Shown here piece after piece: positions 9,139 to 18,004 of a stretch of DNA of 64,000 bases (the first letter of the stretch is position 1; each line of letters begins with the position of its first letter). Both the position numbers and the translations under genes were made by a program. The notes under the pieces were generated by a model. That model was not told the origin of the DNA and did not search any database. It was given only the letters and a program-made list of their open reading frames with translations. The stretch is from Prevotella sp. (lineage in GTDB: Bacteria; Bacteroidota; Bacteroidia; Bacteroidales; Bacteroidaceae), in assembly GCA_016285075.1 (NCBI GenBank), contig JAEEQB010000002.1, positions 62,001 through 126,000 on the forward strand. Direction: 5' to 3'.

Positions 9139-9177
9139 TCATTAAGGCGCATGAGAAAAGGAATAAAGATAAAGGAT

Positions 9178-10728
9178 ATGAAAAGAATTTGGATATTATT
9201 AGCGGTTGTAAGCATGGTTGCGGCATGGGGTGGCTGCCAAAGTGGTAATCAGGTAAGCTCCAAGGATCTGGTGGTCGTTGAGTATACCGATACTGTGCGT
9301 GGGAACAATGAGAACAATCAAAACGATTGGGCTGAATTCACTGTCGATGTGCCGGTGAACGGGCCTAAGGCATTAGTTGATTCTATTATGGCGTTCATTA
9401 ACGATCATCTTTACGAGGCCTGCGAGAGCAATGCCCATTTCGATGAGAAGAATGTGACGTTCAGCAAGGAAGAGATGTTTACTGATGACGGCAAACGTCT
9501 GTTTGGGCATTACATGGAGAAATATAAGCCACTGATCCAGGATAGCTTGTGGAGATCTTTCGGACAGACGATGAAAATGGAAGCTCAGACGGACAAATAC
9601 GTCACCTATGGCTTGGAACTCTTTTTCTGCGGACTTGGTTGCAGCTCGCAGAAATACTACTATACGTTTGATAAGAGCGATGGCCATCAGATTAAGGAAA
9701 TCCTCAGCCACGACAACCTCGTGCGCTTTTTTGAGGACTATCCAGAATACAATACTGTTGGGGCTGATCCCTGGGCGGGCGCATCAGGATGGAAATTCTC
9801 TCCTGAGTACGAATTTCCCACGTCGAACTGTGCGTTGTTAGACGATCATTTCTCGCTTGTCATTCATGGTTATGACAATCACTACCTAATCTTTGACTTC
9901 CCCTATGGCCAGATTTTCTCCTATCTCTCTCCAGAAACCCAGTCCTTAGTGGAGCAGATTGGCGAGGGGGAGCCAATGCTCCCGACCTATATCCCTAAGC
10001 CTACAGATTATAGCGAGGTATGGATGGAGGTGGATACGGTAAATCATGCACTGCTCGGATATTTAGCTGCTGCCGGTGGCCCGCATGTGTCTACGCTGAC
10101 GCATTATGAGCCAGAACAGAAACTCTATCCCAAGTGGGTATATACTATTAGCGGATCTGAAGCCTCTACAGTATTCTTGTTTATCTATTCGCGTGGGCCT
10201 CTCCTTTATTCCAATGAGGCATTGGTGTGTACCTATGACGAAGATTATTATCTACAGCCTGCCAAACTCTTTGTTCAGGAGGGGAAGAGTGATAGTCTCT
10301 TAAGCTGTAAGTGGTATGACTATGTGACGAAATCTAAGGACGAGTTCCCGTTTGAGGAAGTCGATGAGAACCGCTTCGGCATCCATTACGACCAATTCAC
10401 GAGACGTCTATATGTTCCTGTCATGGAAGGGCAGGAGAGTGTGACTGAGAAACAGAACGAGAATTGTTACACAGGCCGATATAAAGTGCTCCAGTTTAAT
10501 GGTAAGGAGTTTGTGCCTGCTGGGACAGATGGCGCATGGTGGCTGAATACTGATTTACGAAACTACAAGCGTACTATTATCAACCGACGAACCTCAGACG
10601 GCATTGAGCAAATTGACTTGATGTCCGACAGCACTTATCGCCGTACTGCATGGAAAGGTGCCAAGACTCTCGATGACCTTCGCAAGAAGCCTGATGAAGT
10701 GAAGGTGAGTAAGGAAATGTTCAGATAA
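9178..10728 (+). CDS. Lipoprotein with DUF3298-like domain
   Basis: 516 residues from the ATG at 9178; the frame is open nine codons further up, but MKRIWILL begins a clean lipoprotein signal with lipobox WGGC, and the downstream paralogue starts the same way. Residues about 35-260 match the next gene (VDSIMAFIN, YVTYGLE, KSDGHQI, YLSPETQSL), in the manner of DUF3298/RsiV-like domains. The second half, about 260-516, is a separate unrecognised beta-rich region. Probably anchored in the periplasm or outer membrane. RsiV-type domains can bind lysozyme in Firmicutes, but nothing here shows that. Confidence 0.72.
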   Translation: MKRIWILLAVVSMVAAWGGCQSGNQVSSKDLVVVEYTDTVRGNNENNQNDWAEFTVDVPVNGPKALVDSIMAFINDHLYEACESNAHFDEKNVTFSKEEMFTDDGKRLFGHYMEKYKPLIQDSLWRSFGQTMKMEAQTDKYVTYGLELFFCGLGCSSQKYYYTFDKSDGHQIKEILSHDNLVRFFEDYPEYNTVGADPWAGASGWKFSPEYEFPTSNCALLDDHFSLVIHGYDNHYLIFDFPYGQIFSYLSPETQSLVEQIGEGEPMLPTYIPKPTDYSEVWMEVDTVNHALLGYLAAAGGPHVSTLTHYEPEQKLYPKWVYTISGSEASTVFLFIYSRGPLLYSNEALVCTYDEDYYLQPAKLFVQEGKSDSLLSCKWYDYVTKSKDEFPFEEVDENRFGIHYDQFTRRLYVPVMEGQESVTEKQNENCYTGRYKVLQFNGKEFVPAGTDGAWWLNTDLRNYKRTIINRRTSDGIEQIDLMSDSTYRRTAWKGAKTLDDLRKKPDEVKVSKEMFR

Positions 10729-10762
10729 TACCCAGCCCAACATACTAATAGCTTATTACAGT

Positions 10763-11563
10763 ATGATGAAAAGGATATGGATAGTATATGCAGTTGTGAG
10801 CATGTTTTTGACTTCCTATAGTTGCCAGAGCGCTAAAAGGATGCACTCTCAGGAAGGTATGCCTCTCGTTACAGAAAGACAAGAGCGCATATTGAAACAC
10901 TTCACACACATGACGGGTGAAGTCTATCCGCAGACTGTTGCAATTGACATCCCCACAGAAGGCTCACCATCACTGATGGACAGTATTGCTGTTTTCCTAA
11001 ATGGAAAACTGTATGCGTTCTTTGACAACGAAGAGGAACGCCACCTCACTTACGAGAGTGTATATTCAATGGATGTTAGACATCTGGTTGAGCATTATTG
11101 TGATGCCTATGCGCCTTTCCTCCTTGCTGACAGTACTGGTGAACATGTGTTTGCCACAGACTGCTTGGAGATGAACTTGGTGGCTCAGACAGAAGCATAC
11201 GTGACTTATGAAATTGTCGAGACTTTTATAGGAGAAGGTGTTGAAACTGCGAAAGAATGGGTTACTTTCGTGAAAAGCGACGGTCATCGCTTGACCGAAG
11301 TCATCAGTAATCCTGAGATGCTGCGTTTTTACCGCGAACATCCTGACCTTAGGAGCGAAGATGTTTGGGAGGATGTTCTTCATCATGGCTCTGAGGCCGA
11401 CAGTTTGGTTGATATAGTATGTTCAGTAGGACTCTTGAACTACTCTATCACCCACCAATATGTTTATGCGCCAGGCATTTTCGAGGATGTGACATACCCC
11501 CTCAATGAAATAGCTCCATACCTTTCCAAAGAAGCTCAGAAATTGATAGATAATAACCAATAG
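10763..11563 (+). CDS. Shorter DUF3298-like lipoprotein, paralogue of the preceding gene
   Basis: 266 residues; lipobox YSCQ near residue 21 (ATGs at 10763 and 10766 both fit). It aligns along its length with the first half of the upstream gene (MDSIAVFLNG, AYVTYEIVETF, VKSDGHRL, FYREHP). It ends with PLNEIAPYLSKEAQKLI, the usual close of DUF3298 domains. The pair is a tandem duplication in which this copy lacks the C-terminal domain. Function unknown; cell-envelope lipoprotein. Confidence 0.72.
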   Translation: MMKRIWIVYAVVSMFLTSYSCQSAKRMHSQEGMPLVTERQERILKHFTHMTGEVYPQTVAIDIPTEGSPSLMDSIAVFLNGKLYAFFDNEEERHLTYESVYSMDVRHLVEHYCDAYAPFLLADSTGEHVFATDCLEMNLVAQTEAYVTYEIVETFIGEGVETAKEWVTFVKSDGHRLTEVISNPEMLRFYREHPDLRSEDVWEDVLHHGSEADSLVDIVCSVGLLNYSITHQYVYAPGIFEDVTYPLNEIAPYLSKEAQKLIDNNQ

Positions 11564-11680
11564 ATTTTGTCCTTTGTTGGGCAAAGCGGCATAGCCGAGC
11601 GATGCCTGGCACGCTCTTGTTATTGGCAATATGCAGATAAAATTATGCTAAAAGAATAATTTTGTTTGCATAATTCAATT

Positions 11681-11752
11681 AAAGAATCAGGGGGACAGGT
11701 TTTTGAATGAATTCGGTGAATTCACTTCAAAAACCTGTCCCCCTGATTCTTT
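11681..11752. repeat. Palindromic GGGGACAGG repeat, single hairpin; probable terminator
   Basis: Perfect 27-base arms (11681-11707 and 11726-11752) around an 18-base loop that itself holds two gaattc boxes. The arms contain the core ggggacaggttttt. It lies between two genes that converge, and its right arm touches the tadA stop codon, so it can act as a two-way terminator. A larger compound copy with almost the same loop lies at 15920-16076. Confidence 0.8.
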
Positions 11753-12186
11753 TACCGTTTCTGCTTGAAGAAGTCCTGCATGAGTTGGCGGCATTCGGAT
11801 TCCAGGATGCCGCCAATGCATTGGGCTTTGGGATGGAGGGCGTGGGGGGCAAAACGGGTGTAGCCGCGTTTCTCGTCGGCACAGCCGTAGACGATGCGGG
11901 GCAGCTGTGCCCAGCCGATGGCCCCGGCACACATGGTGCAGGGTTCAACGGTGACGTAAAGGGTGCAGGTGGTGAGGTACTTGCCTCCCAGTGTGTTGGC
12001 TGCTGCTGTGATGGCCTGCATCTCGGCATGGGCGGTGACATCGCAAAGGGTCTCTGTCAGGTTGTGGGCTCGTGCAATGACCCGGTTCTGACATACCACC
12101 ACGGCGCCAATGGGTATCTCGCCCGCCTTGAAGGCCTGCATGGCTTCGTCAAGCGCCATGCGCATGTATCTCTCGTCCTCACTCAT
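11752..12186 (-). CDS. tadA: tRNA-specific adenosine deaminase TadA
   Basis: 144 residues. It deaminates adenosine-34 to inosine in tRNA-Arg(ACG), needed for wobble decoding. Zinc and catalytic residues are visible: HAE (His53, Glu55) and PCTMC (Cys83, Cys86), with GAVVV and LGGKYLTTCTLYVTVEP typical of the family. Full length for TadA. The stop codon overlaps the palindromic repeat downstream. It follows the DUF5020 gene by a 44-base spacer of short AT-rich repeats and may be co-transcribed with it. Confidence 0.93.
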   Translation of the reverse strand: MSEDERYMRMALDEAMQAFKAGEIPIGAVVVCQNRVIARAHNLTETLCDVTAHAEMQAITAAANTLGGKYLTTCTLYVTVEPCTMCAGAIGWAQLPRIVYGCADEKRGYTRFAPHALHPKAQCIGGILESECRQLMQDFFKQKR

Positions 12187-12237
12187 TCTCTCAATTTCTC
12201 ATTTTCTCATTCTCTCAATTTCTCAATTTCTCAAAAG
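12187..12237. repeat. Short tandem 'ctcaatttct/ctcattttct' spacer repeat
   Basis: The spacer between the DUF5020 and tadA genes is made of about five loose copies of a 9-10 base unit (ctcaatttct, ctcattttct). Similar units occur inside the MITE-like element at 19509-19768. It looks like expanded intergenic simple sequence. No gene or promoter is visible in it. Confidence 0.6.
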
Positions 12238-12935
12238 TTCCACTTCACGCCGAGGGTGGGGTTGACGAAGAACGACTTGTCGTTATAGGTGTTGTAGATG
12301 AAGTTGTTGCTGACTTCCACCTCGGTGCCTATGGAGAGATGGTCGGTGGCATTGTACCAGAACTGCGGCTCGGAGAGGATGACCAGCTGTCCGTGGCCGT
12401 TGGCCTGTTCTCCGCGCCAGAAATCAATGAACCCCGAGAACGTGCACTTCTTCCCGGCAAACGTGGTGCTCCAGACGCCTGTCAGCTGGGCGCTGTGATA
12501 GGCTGAGGTGTAGTCGTAGCTCTTGAAGAAGCGCTTGTACATCAGCTGTAGGCTGTAGGTGGTGGAGAAATCGACGTTGTGGCCGTTGTAGGCTGCTCCA
12601 AGGAGCGCTGCCTGCTGGAAACTGCCGAAGCGGTTCAGACCTCCGTCGTATTCTACGTGGGCAGCAAAGGGCGACTGCTTGCCGAGTTTGAACTCGCGTG
12701 AGATCTCTGTGTAGGCTCCCTCTGTGAATTTGCGGCTGAAATCAATGTCGACGAAGTAGTACCAGGAGCCCCACTGGTCGGCCTTGAACTGCTCGAGGGT
12801 CATGGTGACTTTCTGTCGGCCTGCCTCTTCATCGGGATAGAGGTTGCGTCCGAAATCATAGTGTAGCTGCACATCCTGTGCTGTGGCAGTGAGAGCGGCT
12901 ATCGCCATCAGTGCAATGGATAGAATCTTTTTCAT
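12231..12935 (-). CDS. DUF5020 family outer-membrane protein
   Basis: 234 residues. Signal peptide MKKILSIALMAIAALTATAQ, then alternating beta-strand pattern ending in an aromatic residue (GVKWNF), as expected for a small outer-membrane barrel. The segments VQLHYDFGRN and DQWGSWYYFVDIDF fit the DUF5020 family, which is related in shape to Tsx-type nucleoside channels. The role is inferred only. The first 33 coding bases are almost identical to those of the M6 peptidase gene upstream (one difference), so the two share a signal-peptide cassette. Confidence 0.75.
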   Translation of the reverse strand: MKKILSIALMAIAALTATAQDVQLHYDFGRNLYPDEEAGRQKVTMTLEQFKADQWGSWYYFVDIDFSRKFTEGAYTEISREFKLGKQSPFAAHVEYDGGLNRFGSFQQAALLGAAYNGHNVDFSTTYSLQLMYKRFFKSYDYTSAYHSAQLTGVWSTTFAGKKCTFSGFIDFWRGEQANGHGQLVILSEPQFWYNATDHLSIGTEVEVSNNFIYNTYNDKSFFVNPTLGVKWNF

Positions 12936-13004
12936 TATTATTTTTTATTTAATTTTCGTAAGCTCTGCTTGCTAAAGAGTTTAGAAGTATAGGAGTGTAG
13001 ACAA

Positions 13005-15695
13005 TTAGTGGCGGATAAACTTCTTGCCGTCAGGGGCGATGTAGATTCCTTTCTGAGTGGGAACGGTGTTAAGGGTACGTCCGTCGAGGGTATGATAGAC
13101 GGGTGCAGAGTCGTGGACAGTGGCTGTCGGCGCAATGCTGGTGGGATCGACTATGGCGAGGTAGTAGACGCCCTGATAGTACAGCCCGTTGTCGTAGGCA
13201 GTGATACCAGGGATGCCGGCAGCACCGTACTCTGTAGTCACGTTGCCGATGGTGGCAGGTTTATCTGTGGCGACAGTAGCTCGGACGGCACCATTGCCAA
13301 AGGCCATGTCTTCACCGTCGACACCCTTGAGGACTGTGGTGGTGTAGAGGTTGTTGTGAAGCGTACCCGCTTCGTTGTTGTAGCCTACGATGGCACCGCG
13401 GCTACCGTCGCCCTCAACGGTATTGCCAAGGTAGAGGCAGTCGGTGACGATGCCATAGTTTCCGCCAACCACACCGCCGTTGGCTTCGGCGTATATACGG
13501 TCGCTAGCCTTGATGGAAGCTGCGCTGCTGCATCCCCTAACGATGCCTCCCTCCTGATTGAGTCCCACCACGCCACCGCGCATGCTGGTGAAGTTATGCA
13601 GCACGTTGATAGTGACGCTACTGGTGACGCGGCAGTTCTCGACAAGTCCGTAGTTGCTGCCGACAATGCCACTGCAGCTGGTTGCGCCGCTGATGCTGGC
13701 ATTGTCGAGGGTGAGGTTTCTGACGGAGCCCTTGGGTCCAATGGCGCAGAAAAGGGATTGCCCGTAACTGGTGATGTTGATGGCTTCGCTAATTGCATTG
13801 ATGCCGCTTATGGTGTGGCCTCCACCATCGAAGTGGCCGTTGAAGTTTTTGCTCGTTGAACTGTAGTTCTCGTCCCAGTAGTAATAACCTATGGGGGTGT
13901 AGTTGTTTGGGTTGACATCATCGTAGCTGATGTCGGTAGTGAGCAGGAAGTACTTGCCCTCCAAGTCGGTCTCGTTGTTGTTGACAATATCTGCAATCTG
14001 ATTCAAGTTGTCGGCAGAGCTGATGAGGAATGGATCGTCGGCAGTGCCCTGGCCGTTCCAGATGGCGGTGAAATTGGGATTGGCCCTGAAGAACTTTTCG
14101 CTCACGGCACTACTATATCCGTTGACCACGACAATGGCTTTGACCGTGGTGGTCTTTGTCAGTATGAAAGGCTCGGTGTAGAGGGTACTCTGCTGACTGG
14201 GCTTGCTGCCGTCGAGGGTGTAGTAGACTGCGGCGTTGTCACCAGCCGTCTGGGTGATGGTGACGGTAACCTGGCCATCGAAGGGCGTGACGCCGTTGAT
14301 GACAGGGGCGGCTATATTGATAAAGTCAAACGAGAGGGTCCTGTCTGCATTGTTGCTCTGACGGATGTTCTGCAAACTACAGGCGAGGAAGCTGGCGCGT
14401 CCAAGGGGTAGCGAGCAGGACATACGCTGGTGGTTGGGGTCTACGTTGACGCGGTTGTCCTTCCAGGACTCCTTATCGTAATCCACATGGACGATGACCA
14501 TGCCTACAGAGGGAATCCTTTCATCCCACTTCACGCGCTGGCGGTTGTCCAACATGTAGTATTCATTACGGTTGCTCTCGTTGTAGACGATGTAGCTCTC
14601 GCCACCGCCCTCCAACGACTTCATGGCGTCGATGTGCTGAGTGCCGTAGATCTCCACGGGCGTGCGCCAACCAGCCATCCAACGCTCATAGCCAGTGTAG
14701 CCGCACGGGCAGTAGCCATCGCCGTTATAGCAGCCTGTAGCCAGGACGTCGTAATCGCCCATGCCTTTGCCTTCACCTTGAGTGTCGTAGAAGTCGGGGA
14801 AACCGAGACAGTGGCTGAACTCATGGCAGAAGATGCCTATGCCCACCAACTCGCTATGGTAGTTCAGCTCATGGCCGCAGGCATAGGTGTCGATGGTTAC
14901 CCCGTCTAAGGTCTGCGGGCCGTTGCCGTCGTAAGCCATCTTCTGAACAGAGAGCTTGTTCTCGTGCGGCCATACGGTGTCTTTGTTAGTGCCTTCCGAC
15001 TCCCCGTAACCAGCGTAGAGTATGAACACCTGGTCCACGGCACCGTCGCCGTCCCAGTCGTAATCTGTGTAGTTGACGTGCTCGTCAGCCATCTTGACTG
15101 CCTCAATAACCATCTCGCCAGGGTGCAAGTCGTGACCGGCATCGTTGTTGTGGCCATAGTAGGCGTATGGCTGTGACAGCGTGTAGGGACCTACAACGTC
15201 GAAGGTAAGGTCGAACTGACCGTCGCTCTGGTCGAAGAAGTAGTCGTGGACAGAGCCCTTGTACTTTCCTTCGGCGAAGTTGGGCTCGTTGACGATGCGC
15301 TGCAACATAGGCAGGTCATTGCTCGGCTGGAAGGCCAAGTCGCTGAAGTTGACGAGAATGACCAGCCCTCGCTTCGTGCCAGTGTAGGCTACGCGTTGCT
15401 GACTGTAGCGTGGCAGGCGGTTGGCGCGTTTTTTATTGGCTGCGTCCATCAGTTGTTGCTTTTGGTTGTCTGCGTCAGCCAAGTCAATGGGGGTATAGAC
15501 GTTGTCACGTGTACTGCGGTAGGCCAGCCCATCGCTGCCCTGCCAGTAGTGGCAATACTCGTCGCCACACAGCTGTGCGCTCACGGTGGTGCCGTCGGCC
15601 AGTCTGAGGGTCTTTGTCACTCCCCGTCGGGCGGGAACAGCCATTACAACGGCAGTCATCGCTGCCATCAGTGCAATGGAAAGAATCTTTTTCAT
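13005..15695 (-). CDS. Secreted M6-like metalloprotease with CHB_HEX-like domain, GLUG-like repeats and C-terminal DGR tail
   Basis: 896 residues from the ATG at 15695, chosen because it opens a signal peptide (MKKILSIALMAAMTAVVMAV); the frame is open further up only through a gene relic. The zinc motif HEFSH (residues 291-295) followed by CLGFPDFYD is the M6 (InhA-like) signature. Next comes a chitobiase C-terminal-like segment (VYYTLDGSKPS), then GLUG-like repeats (GGVVG, GIVGSN), and a tail DGRTLNTVPTQKGIYIAPDG that resembles C-terminal sorting tails of Prevotella secreted proteins. Probably digests extracellular protein. A (CAA)n leader precedes the start. Confidence 0.85.
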   Translation of the reverse strand: MKKILSIALMAAMTAVVMAVPARRGVTKTLRLADGTTVSAQLCGDEYCHYWQGSDGLAYRSTRDNVYTPIDLADADNQKQQLMDAANKKRANRLPRYSQQRVAYTGTKRGLVILVNFSDLAFQPSNDLPMLQRIVNEPNFAEGKYKGSVHDYFFDQSDGQFDLTFDVVGPYTLSQPYAYYGHNNDAGHDLHPGEMVIEAVKMADEHVNYTDYDWDGDGAVDQVFILYAGYGESEGTNKDTVWPHENKLSVQKMAYDGNGPQTLDGVTIDTYACGHELNYHSELVGIGIFCHEFSHCLGFPDFYDTQGEGKGMGDYDVLATGCYNGDGYCPCGYTGYERWMAGWRTPVEIYGTQHIDAMKSLEGGGESYIVYNESNRNEYYMLDNRQRVKWDERIPSVGMVIVHVDYDKESWKDNRVNVDPNHQRMSCSLPLGRASFLACSLQNIRQSNNADRTLSFDFINIAAPVINGVTPFDGQVTVTITQTAGDNAAVYYTLDGSKPSQQSTLYTEPFILTKTTTVKAIVVVNGYSSAVSEKFFRANPNFTAIWNGQGTADDPFLISSADNLNQIADIVNNNETDLEGKYFLLTTDISYDDVNPNNYTPIGYYYWDENYSSTSKNFNGHFDGGGHTISGINAISEAINITSYGQSLFCAIGPKGSVRNLTLDNASISGATSCSGIVGSNYGLVENCRVTSSVTINVLHNFTSMRGGVVGLNQEGGIVRGCSSAASIKASDRIYAEANGGVVGGNYGIVTDCLYLGNTVEGDGSRGAIVGYNNEAGTLHNNLYTTTVLKGVDGEDMAFGNGAVRATVATDKPATIGNVTTEYGAAGIPGITAYDNGLYYQGVYYLAIVDPTSIAPTATVHDSAPVYHTLDGRTLNTVPTQKGIYIAPDGKKFIRH

Positions 15696-15723
15696 TGTTG
15701 TTGTTGTTGTTTTGTTTCTGTTC

Positions 15724-15838
15724 TTATTCTTTTCCTTCTCTTGAATGGCAGTTGATCTTCCTGCCATCGGGTGCGATGTGAATTCCTTTCCGGGTGGGTA
15801 CGGTGTGAAGGACACGTCCGTCGAGGACATGGCCTCAG
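15724..15838 (-). pseudogene. C-terminal relic of a gene like the M6 peptidase
   Basis: Reading leftwards, this stretch encodes LDGRVLHTVPTRKGIHIAPD, then GRKINCHSREGKE and a stop at 15724-15726. It matches the tail of the adjacent peptidase (DGRTLNTVPTQKGIYIAPDG). No body of the gene remains: a -7 type box (15851-15858) lies about 13 bases before it. This looks like the two ends of an ancestral tandem copy joined by deletion. Confidence 0.65.
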
Positions 15839-15850
15839 GATTTGGGATTG

Positions 15851-15858
15851 CAAATTTA
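15851..15858 (-). promoter_or_regulatory. Bacteroidetes -7 box upstream of the M6 peptidase
   Basis: The minus strand reads TAAATTTG, matching TAnnTTTG. No clear -33 TTTG is seen. It would drive transcription through the relic into the peptidase gene, giving a leader of about 150 bases. Confidence 0.45.
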
Positions 15859-15919
15859 CGCTTTTTATTGATAAATATAGGATATATTCCCACTCTTTAA
15901 TCTATTTTAACGCAGGGAA

Positions 15920-16076
15920 GAATCACGGGGACAGGTTTTTGGATGATTCAGGGGGACAGGGAATCATGGGGACAGGTTTTTGGATGATTCAGGGGGACAG
16001 GTTCTTGAATGAATTCCGTGAATTCACTTCAAAAACCTGTCCCCCTGAATCATCCAAAAACCTGTCCCCATGATTC
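15920..16076. repeat. Compound GGGGACAGG palindromic repeat
   Basis: A 41-base unit is repeated in tandem (15920-15960 and 15961-16001, one difference). The second unit plus the next 8 bases forms the left arm of a long hairpin: 15961-16009 pairs with 16028-16076 (49 bases, one mismatch) across an 18-base loop almost identical to that at 11708-11725. Each arm holds two nested ggggacagg cores. The layout resembles REP/BIME-type palindromic elements, which are often moved by RAYT transposases; none is in the window. Confidence 0.8.
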
Positions 16077-16086
16077 TTCTCTGCGC

Positions 16087-16120
16087 AAAAAGAAAGCCGT
16101 CCGACGAAAATCGGACGGCT
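16087..16120 (-). terminator. Rho-independent terminator of gapA
   Basis: Stem agccgtccga (16095-16104) pairs perfectly with tcggacggct (16111-16120). On the minus strand it is followed by a T-rich run (16087-16094). It lies about 75 bases after the gapA stop. Confidence 0.88.
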
Positions 16121-16195
16121 ATTATTGATGTCTTACATCGGAGTTTCACGGGCTTATTCAAGTAATCCGTGTGGTTCCGTGTTCATTCGCAGCTA

Positions 16196-17221
16196 TTATT
16201 TTAACTCAGCAAGATATTTGATGGTGCGAACCATCTGAGAGGTGTAAGAGTTCTCATTGTCGTACCAAGCAACCACCTGTACGAGGGAGTTGCCGTCGCC
16301 GATCTTGCTGACCATGGTCTGGTTAGCATCGAACAGAGAACCGAACTTCATGCCGATGATGTCGCTGGAGACGAGCTTCTCCTCGGTGTAACCGAAGCTC
16401 TCGTTGGCAGCAGCCTTCATGGCAGCATTGATATCCTCAACAGTCACCTCACCCTTCACAACAGCGTGCAGGATAGTGGTAGAACCAGTGGGAGTGGGAA
16501 CGCGCTGGGCAGCACCGATCAGCTTACCGTTCAGCTCGGGGATAACCAGACCGATGGCCTTGGCAGCACCTGTAGAGTTAGGAACGATGTTCTGGGCACC
16601 GGCACGTGCACGCTGAACATCACCCTTGCGCTGAGGACCGTCGAGAATCATCTGGTCGCCAGTGTAAGCGTGTACAGTGGTCATGATACCGCTCTGGATG
16701 GCAGCGAAATCGTTGAGGGCCTTCGTCATGGGAGCGAGGCAGTTGGTGGTGCAAGAAGCAGCGCTGATAACGGTGTCAGCAGGAGTCAGAGTCTTGTGGT
16801 TCACGTTGTAAACGATGGTGGGCAGGTCGTTACCGGCAGGAGCAGAGATGACAACCTTCTTGGCACCAGCCTTGATGTGGGCAGAAGCCTTCTCCTTAGA
16901 AGTATAGAAACCTGTGCACTCCAGAACAACGTCTACGTTCAGCTCACCCCAAGGCAGCTCAGCAGCGTTGGGAACAGCATAGATGGTGATCTCCTTACCG
17001 TCGACGATGATAGAGTTGTCGGTGCAGTCTACAGTGTGCTTGTTCTCACCGAACTTGCCAGCGAAACCACCCTGAGCGGTATCGTACTTCAGCAGGTGAG
17101 CCAGCATCTTCGGGCTGGTCAAGTCGTTGATTGCTACTACTTCATAACCTTCAGCCTCGAACATCTGACGGAAAGCGAGGCGACCGATACGGCCGAAACC
17201 GTTAATTGCTACTTTAGTCAT
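16196..17221 (-). CDS. gapA: Glyceraldehyde-3-phosphate dehydrogenase, type I
   Basis: 341 residues, usual length. It oxidises glyceraldehyde-3-phosphate to 1,3-bisphosphoglycerate with NAD+ in glycolysis. NAD-binding start INGFGRIGR, catalytic Cys157 in SAASCTTNC, followed by [14 protein letters not shown] and [13 protein letters not shown]. Cytoplasmic. Transcribed alone: a leader of about 120 bases from the -7 box at 17343-17350 and a strong terminator behind it. Confidence 0.97.
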   Translation of the reverse strand: MTKVAINGFGRIGRLAFRQMFEAEGYEVVAINDLTSPKMLAHLLKYDTAQGGFAGKFGENKHTVDCTDNSIIVDGKEITIYAVPNAAELPWGELNVDVVLECTGFYTSKEKASAHIKAGAKKVVISAPAGNDLPTIVYNVNHKTLTPADTVISAASCTTNCLAPMTKALNDFAAIQSGIMTTVHAYTGDQMILDGPQRKGDVQRARAGAQNIVPNSTGAAKAIGLVIPELNGKLIGAAQRVPTPTGSTTILHAVVKGEVTVEDINAAMKAAANESFGYTEEKLVSSDIIGMKFGSLFDANQTMVSKIGDGNSLVQVVAWYDNENSYTSQMVRTIKYLAELK

Positions 17222-17342
17222 TTCTTTTTTTTGTTATTTAAAAGGGTTAATATATTACGTAATTTGACAATTATCTGCTTAAAATCTTTCTTCGAAAGCA
17301 AGAAAATCCATGTAAAAATGCATTTTTTTCTGTTTTCGGGCA

Positions 17343-17350
17343 CAAAGTTA
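17343..17350 (-). promoter_or_regulatory. Probable gapA promoter (-7 box)
   Basis: Minus strand reads TAACTTTG, matching TAnnTTTG, about 122 bases before the gapA start. The -33 element is weak. It lies only 12 bases from the oppositely oriented box for mscL, so the two promoters overlap. Confidence 0.55.
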
Positions 17351-17362
17351 CAAAAAAATTCC

Positions 17363-17370
17363 TAAATTTG
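17363..17370 (+). promoter_or_regulatory. Probable mscL promoter (-7 box)
   Basis: TAAATTTG matches TAnnTTTG; the mscL ATG lies 142 bases further on. The -33 element is not clear. It diverges from the gapA box at 17343-17350. Confidence 0.5.
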
Positions 17371-17511
17371 CACGTGATTTCTGTCTTAATTGTGGTTAAA
17401 GACGAAATATAAATTATTAAAAAATGAGATAAATCAAGGCGAGGCGCTAAGATTGTAAGATACAGATTACAAATATAACGTTTATCATTAATCATTAAAC
17501 TTTAAAGTACT

Positions 17512-17937
17512 ATGGGATTTGTAAAAGAATTTAAGGAGTTTGCCATGAAGGGCAACGTAATGGACATGGCAGTCGGTGTGATCATCGGCGGTGCTTTTGG
17601 TAAGATTGTCAGCTCACTGGTTGACGATGTGCTGATGCCAATCATCGGCAAGCTGACGGGTGGTGTGGATTTCACCAACCTGTTTGTGAACATGGGCGAC
17701 GGTGAGTATGCTACCCTGGCCGCTGCCAAGGAGGCTGGCGCTGCTGTGATTGCCTACGGACAGTTTATCCAGAATATTATCGATTTCCTGATTGTTGCCT
17801 TCTGTATCTTCTTGATGATCAAGGGTATGAATCAGCTGAATCGCAAGAAGGAAGAACCCGAACAGCCTGCTGCACCCGCCGGTCCTACCACCGAGGAGCT
17901 GCTGGCCGATATCCGTGACATCCTGAAGAAAAAGTAA
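17512..17937 (+). CDS. mscL: Large-conductance mechanosensitive channel
   Basis: 141 residues. MscL opens under membrane tension and releases solutes in hypo-osmotic shock. The first transmembrane helix motif [20 protein letters not shown], the second helix ([15 protein letters not shown]) and the charged C-terminal helix ([16 protein letters not shown]) are all present. Inner membrane, homopentamer by family. Monocistronic: own promoter and a terminator 35 bases after the stop. Confidence 0.96.
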   Translation: MGFVKEFKEFAMKGNVMDMAVGVIIGGAFGKIVSSLVDDVLMPIIGKLTGGVDFTNLFVNMGDGEYATLAAAKEAGAAVIAYGQFIQNIIDFLIVAFCIFLMIKGMNQLNRKKEEPEQPAAPAGPTTEELLADIRDILKKK

Positions 17938-17972
17938 AGGACGGTGATCTGCAGAAGCAGTATCAGTAAAAC

Positions 17973-18000
17973 AAAAGAGCCTCCGACCGGAGGCTCTTTT
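17973..18000. terminator. Bidirectional terminator between mscL and the GH28 gene
   Basis: Perfect 13-base arms (aaaagagcctccg and its complement) around a 2-base loop, with an A run on one side and a T run on the other. It serves the mscL transcript and the convergent GH28 transcript, whose stop is at 18005. Confidence 0.92.
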
Positions 18001-18004
18001 GTTT

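Noticed and set aside
9071..9145. 24-codon frame MMTIRKDGTIDTITNDM...
   Set aside because: It lies in the collapsed cassette vestige and has no other support.
11657..11664. TAATTTTG as a -7 promoter box next to the palindromic repeat
   Set aside because: No -33 element and no gene downstream on that strand.
16466..17365. Plus-strand open frame of 299 codons opposite gapA
   Set aside because: gapA motifs are complete on the minus strand; the other frame resembles nothing.
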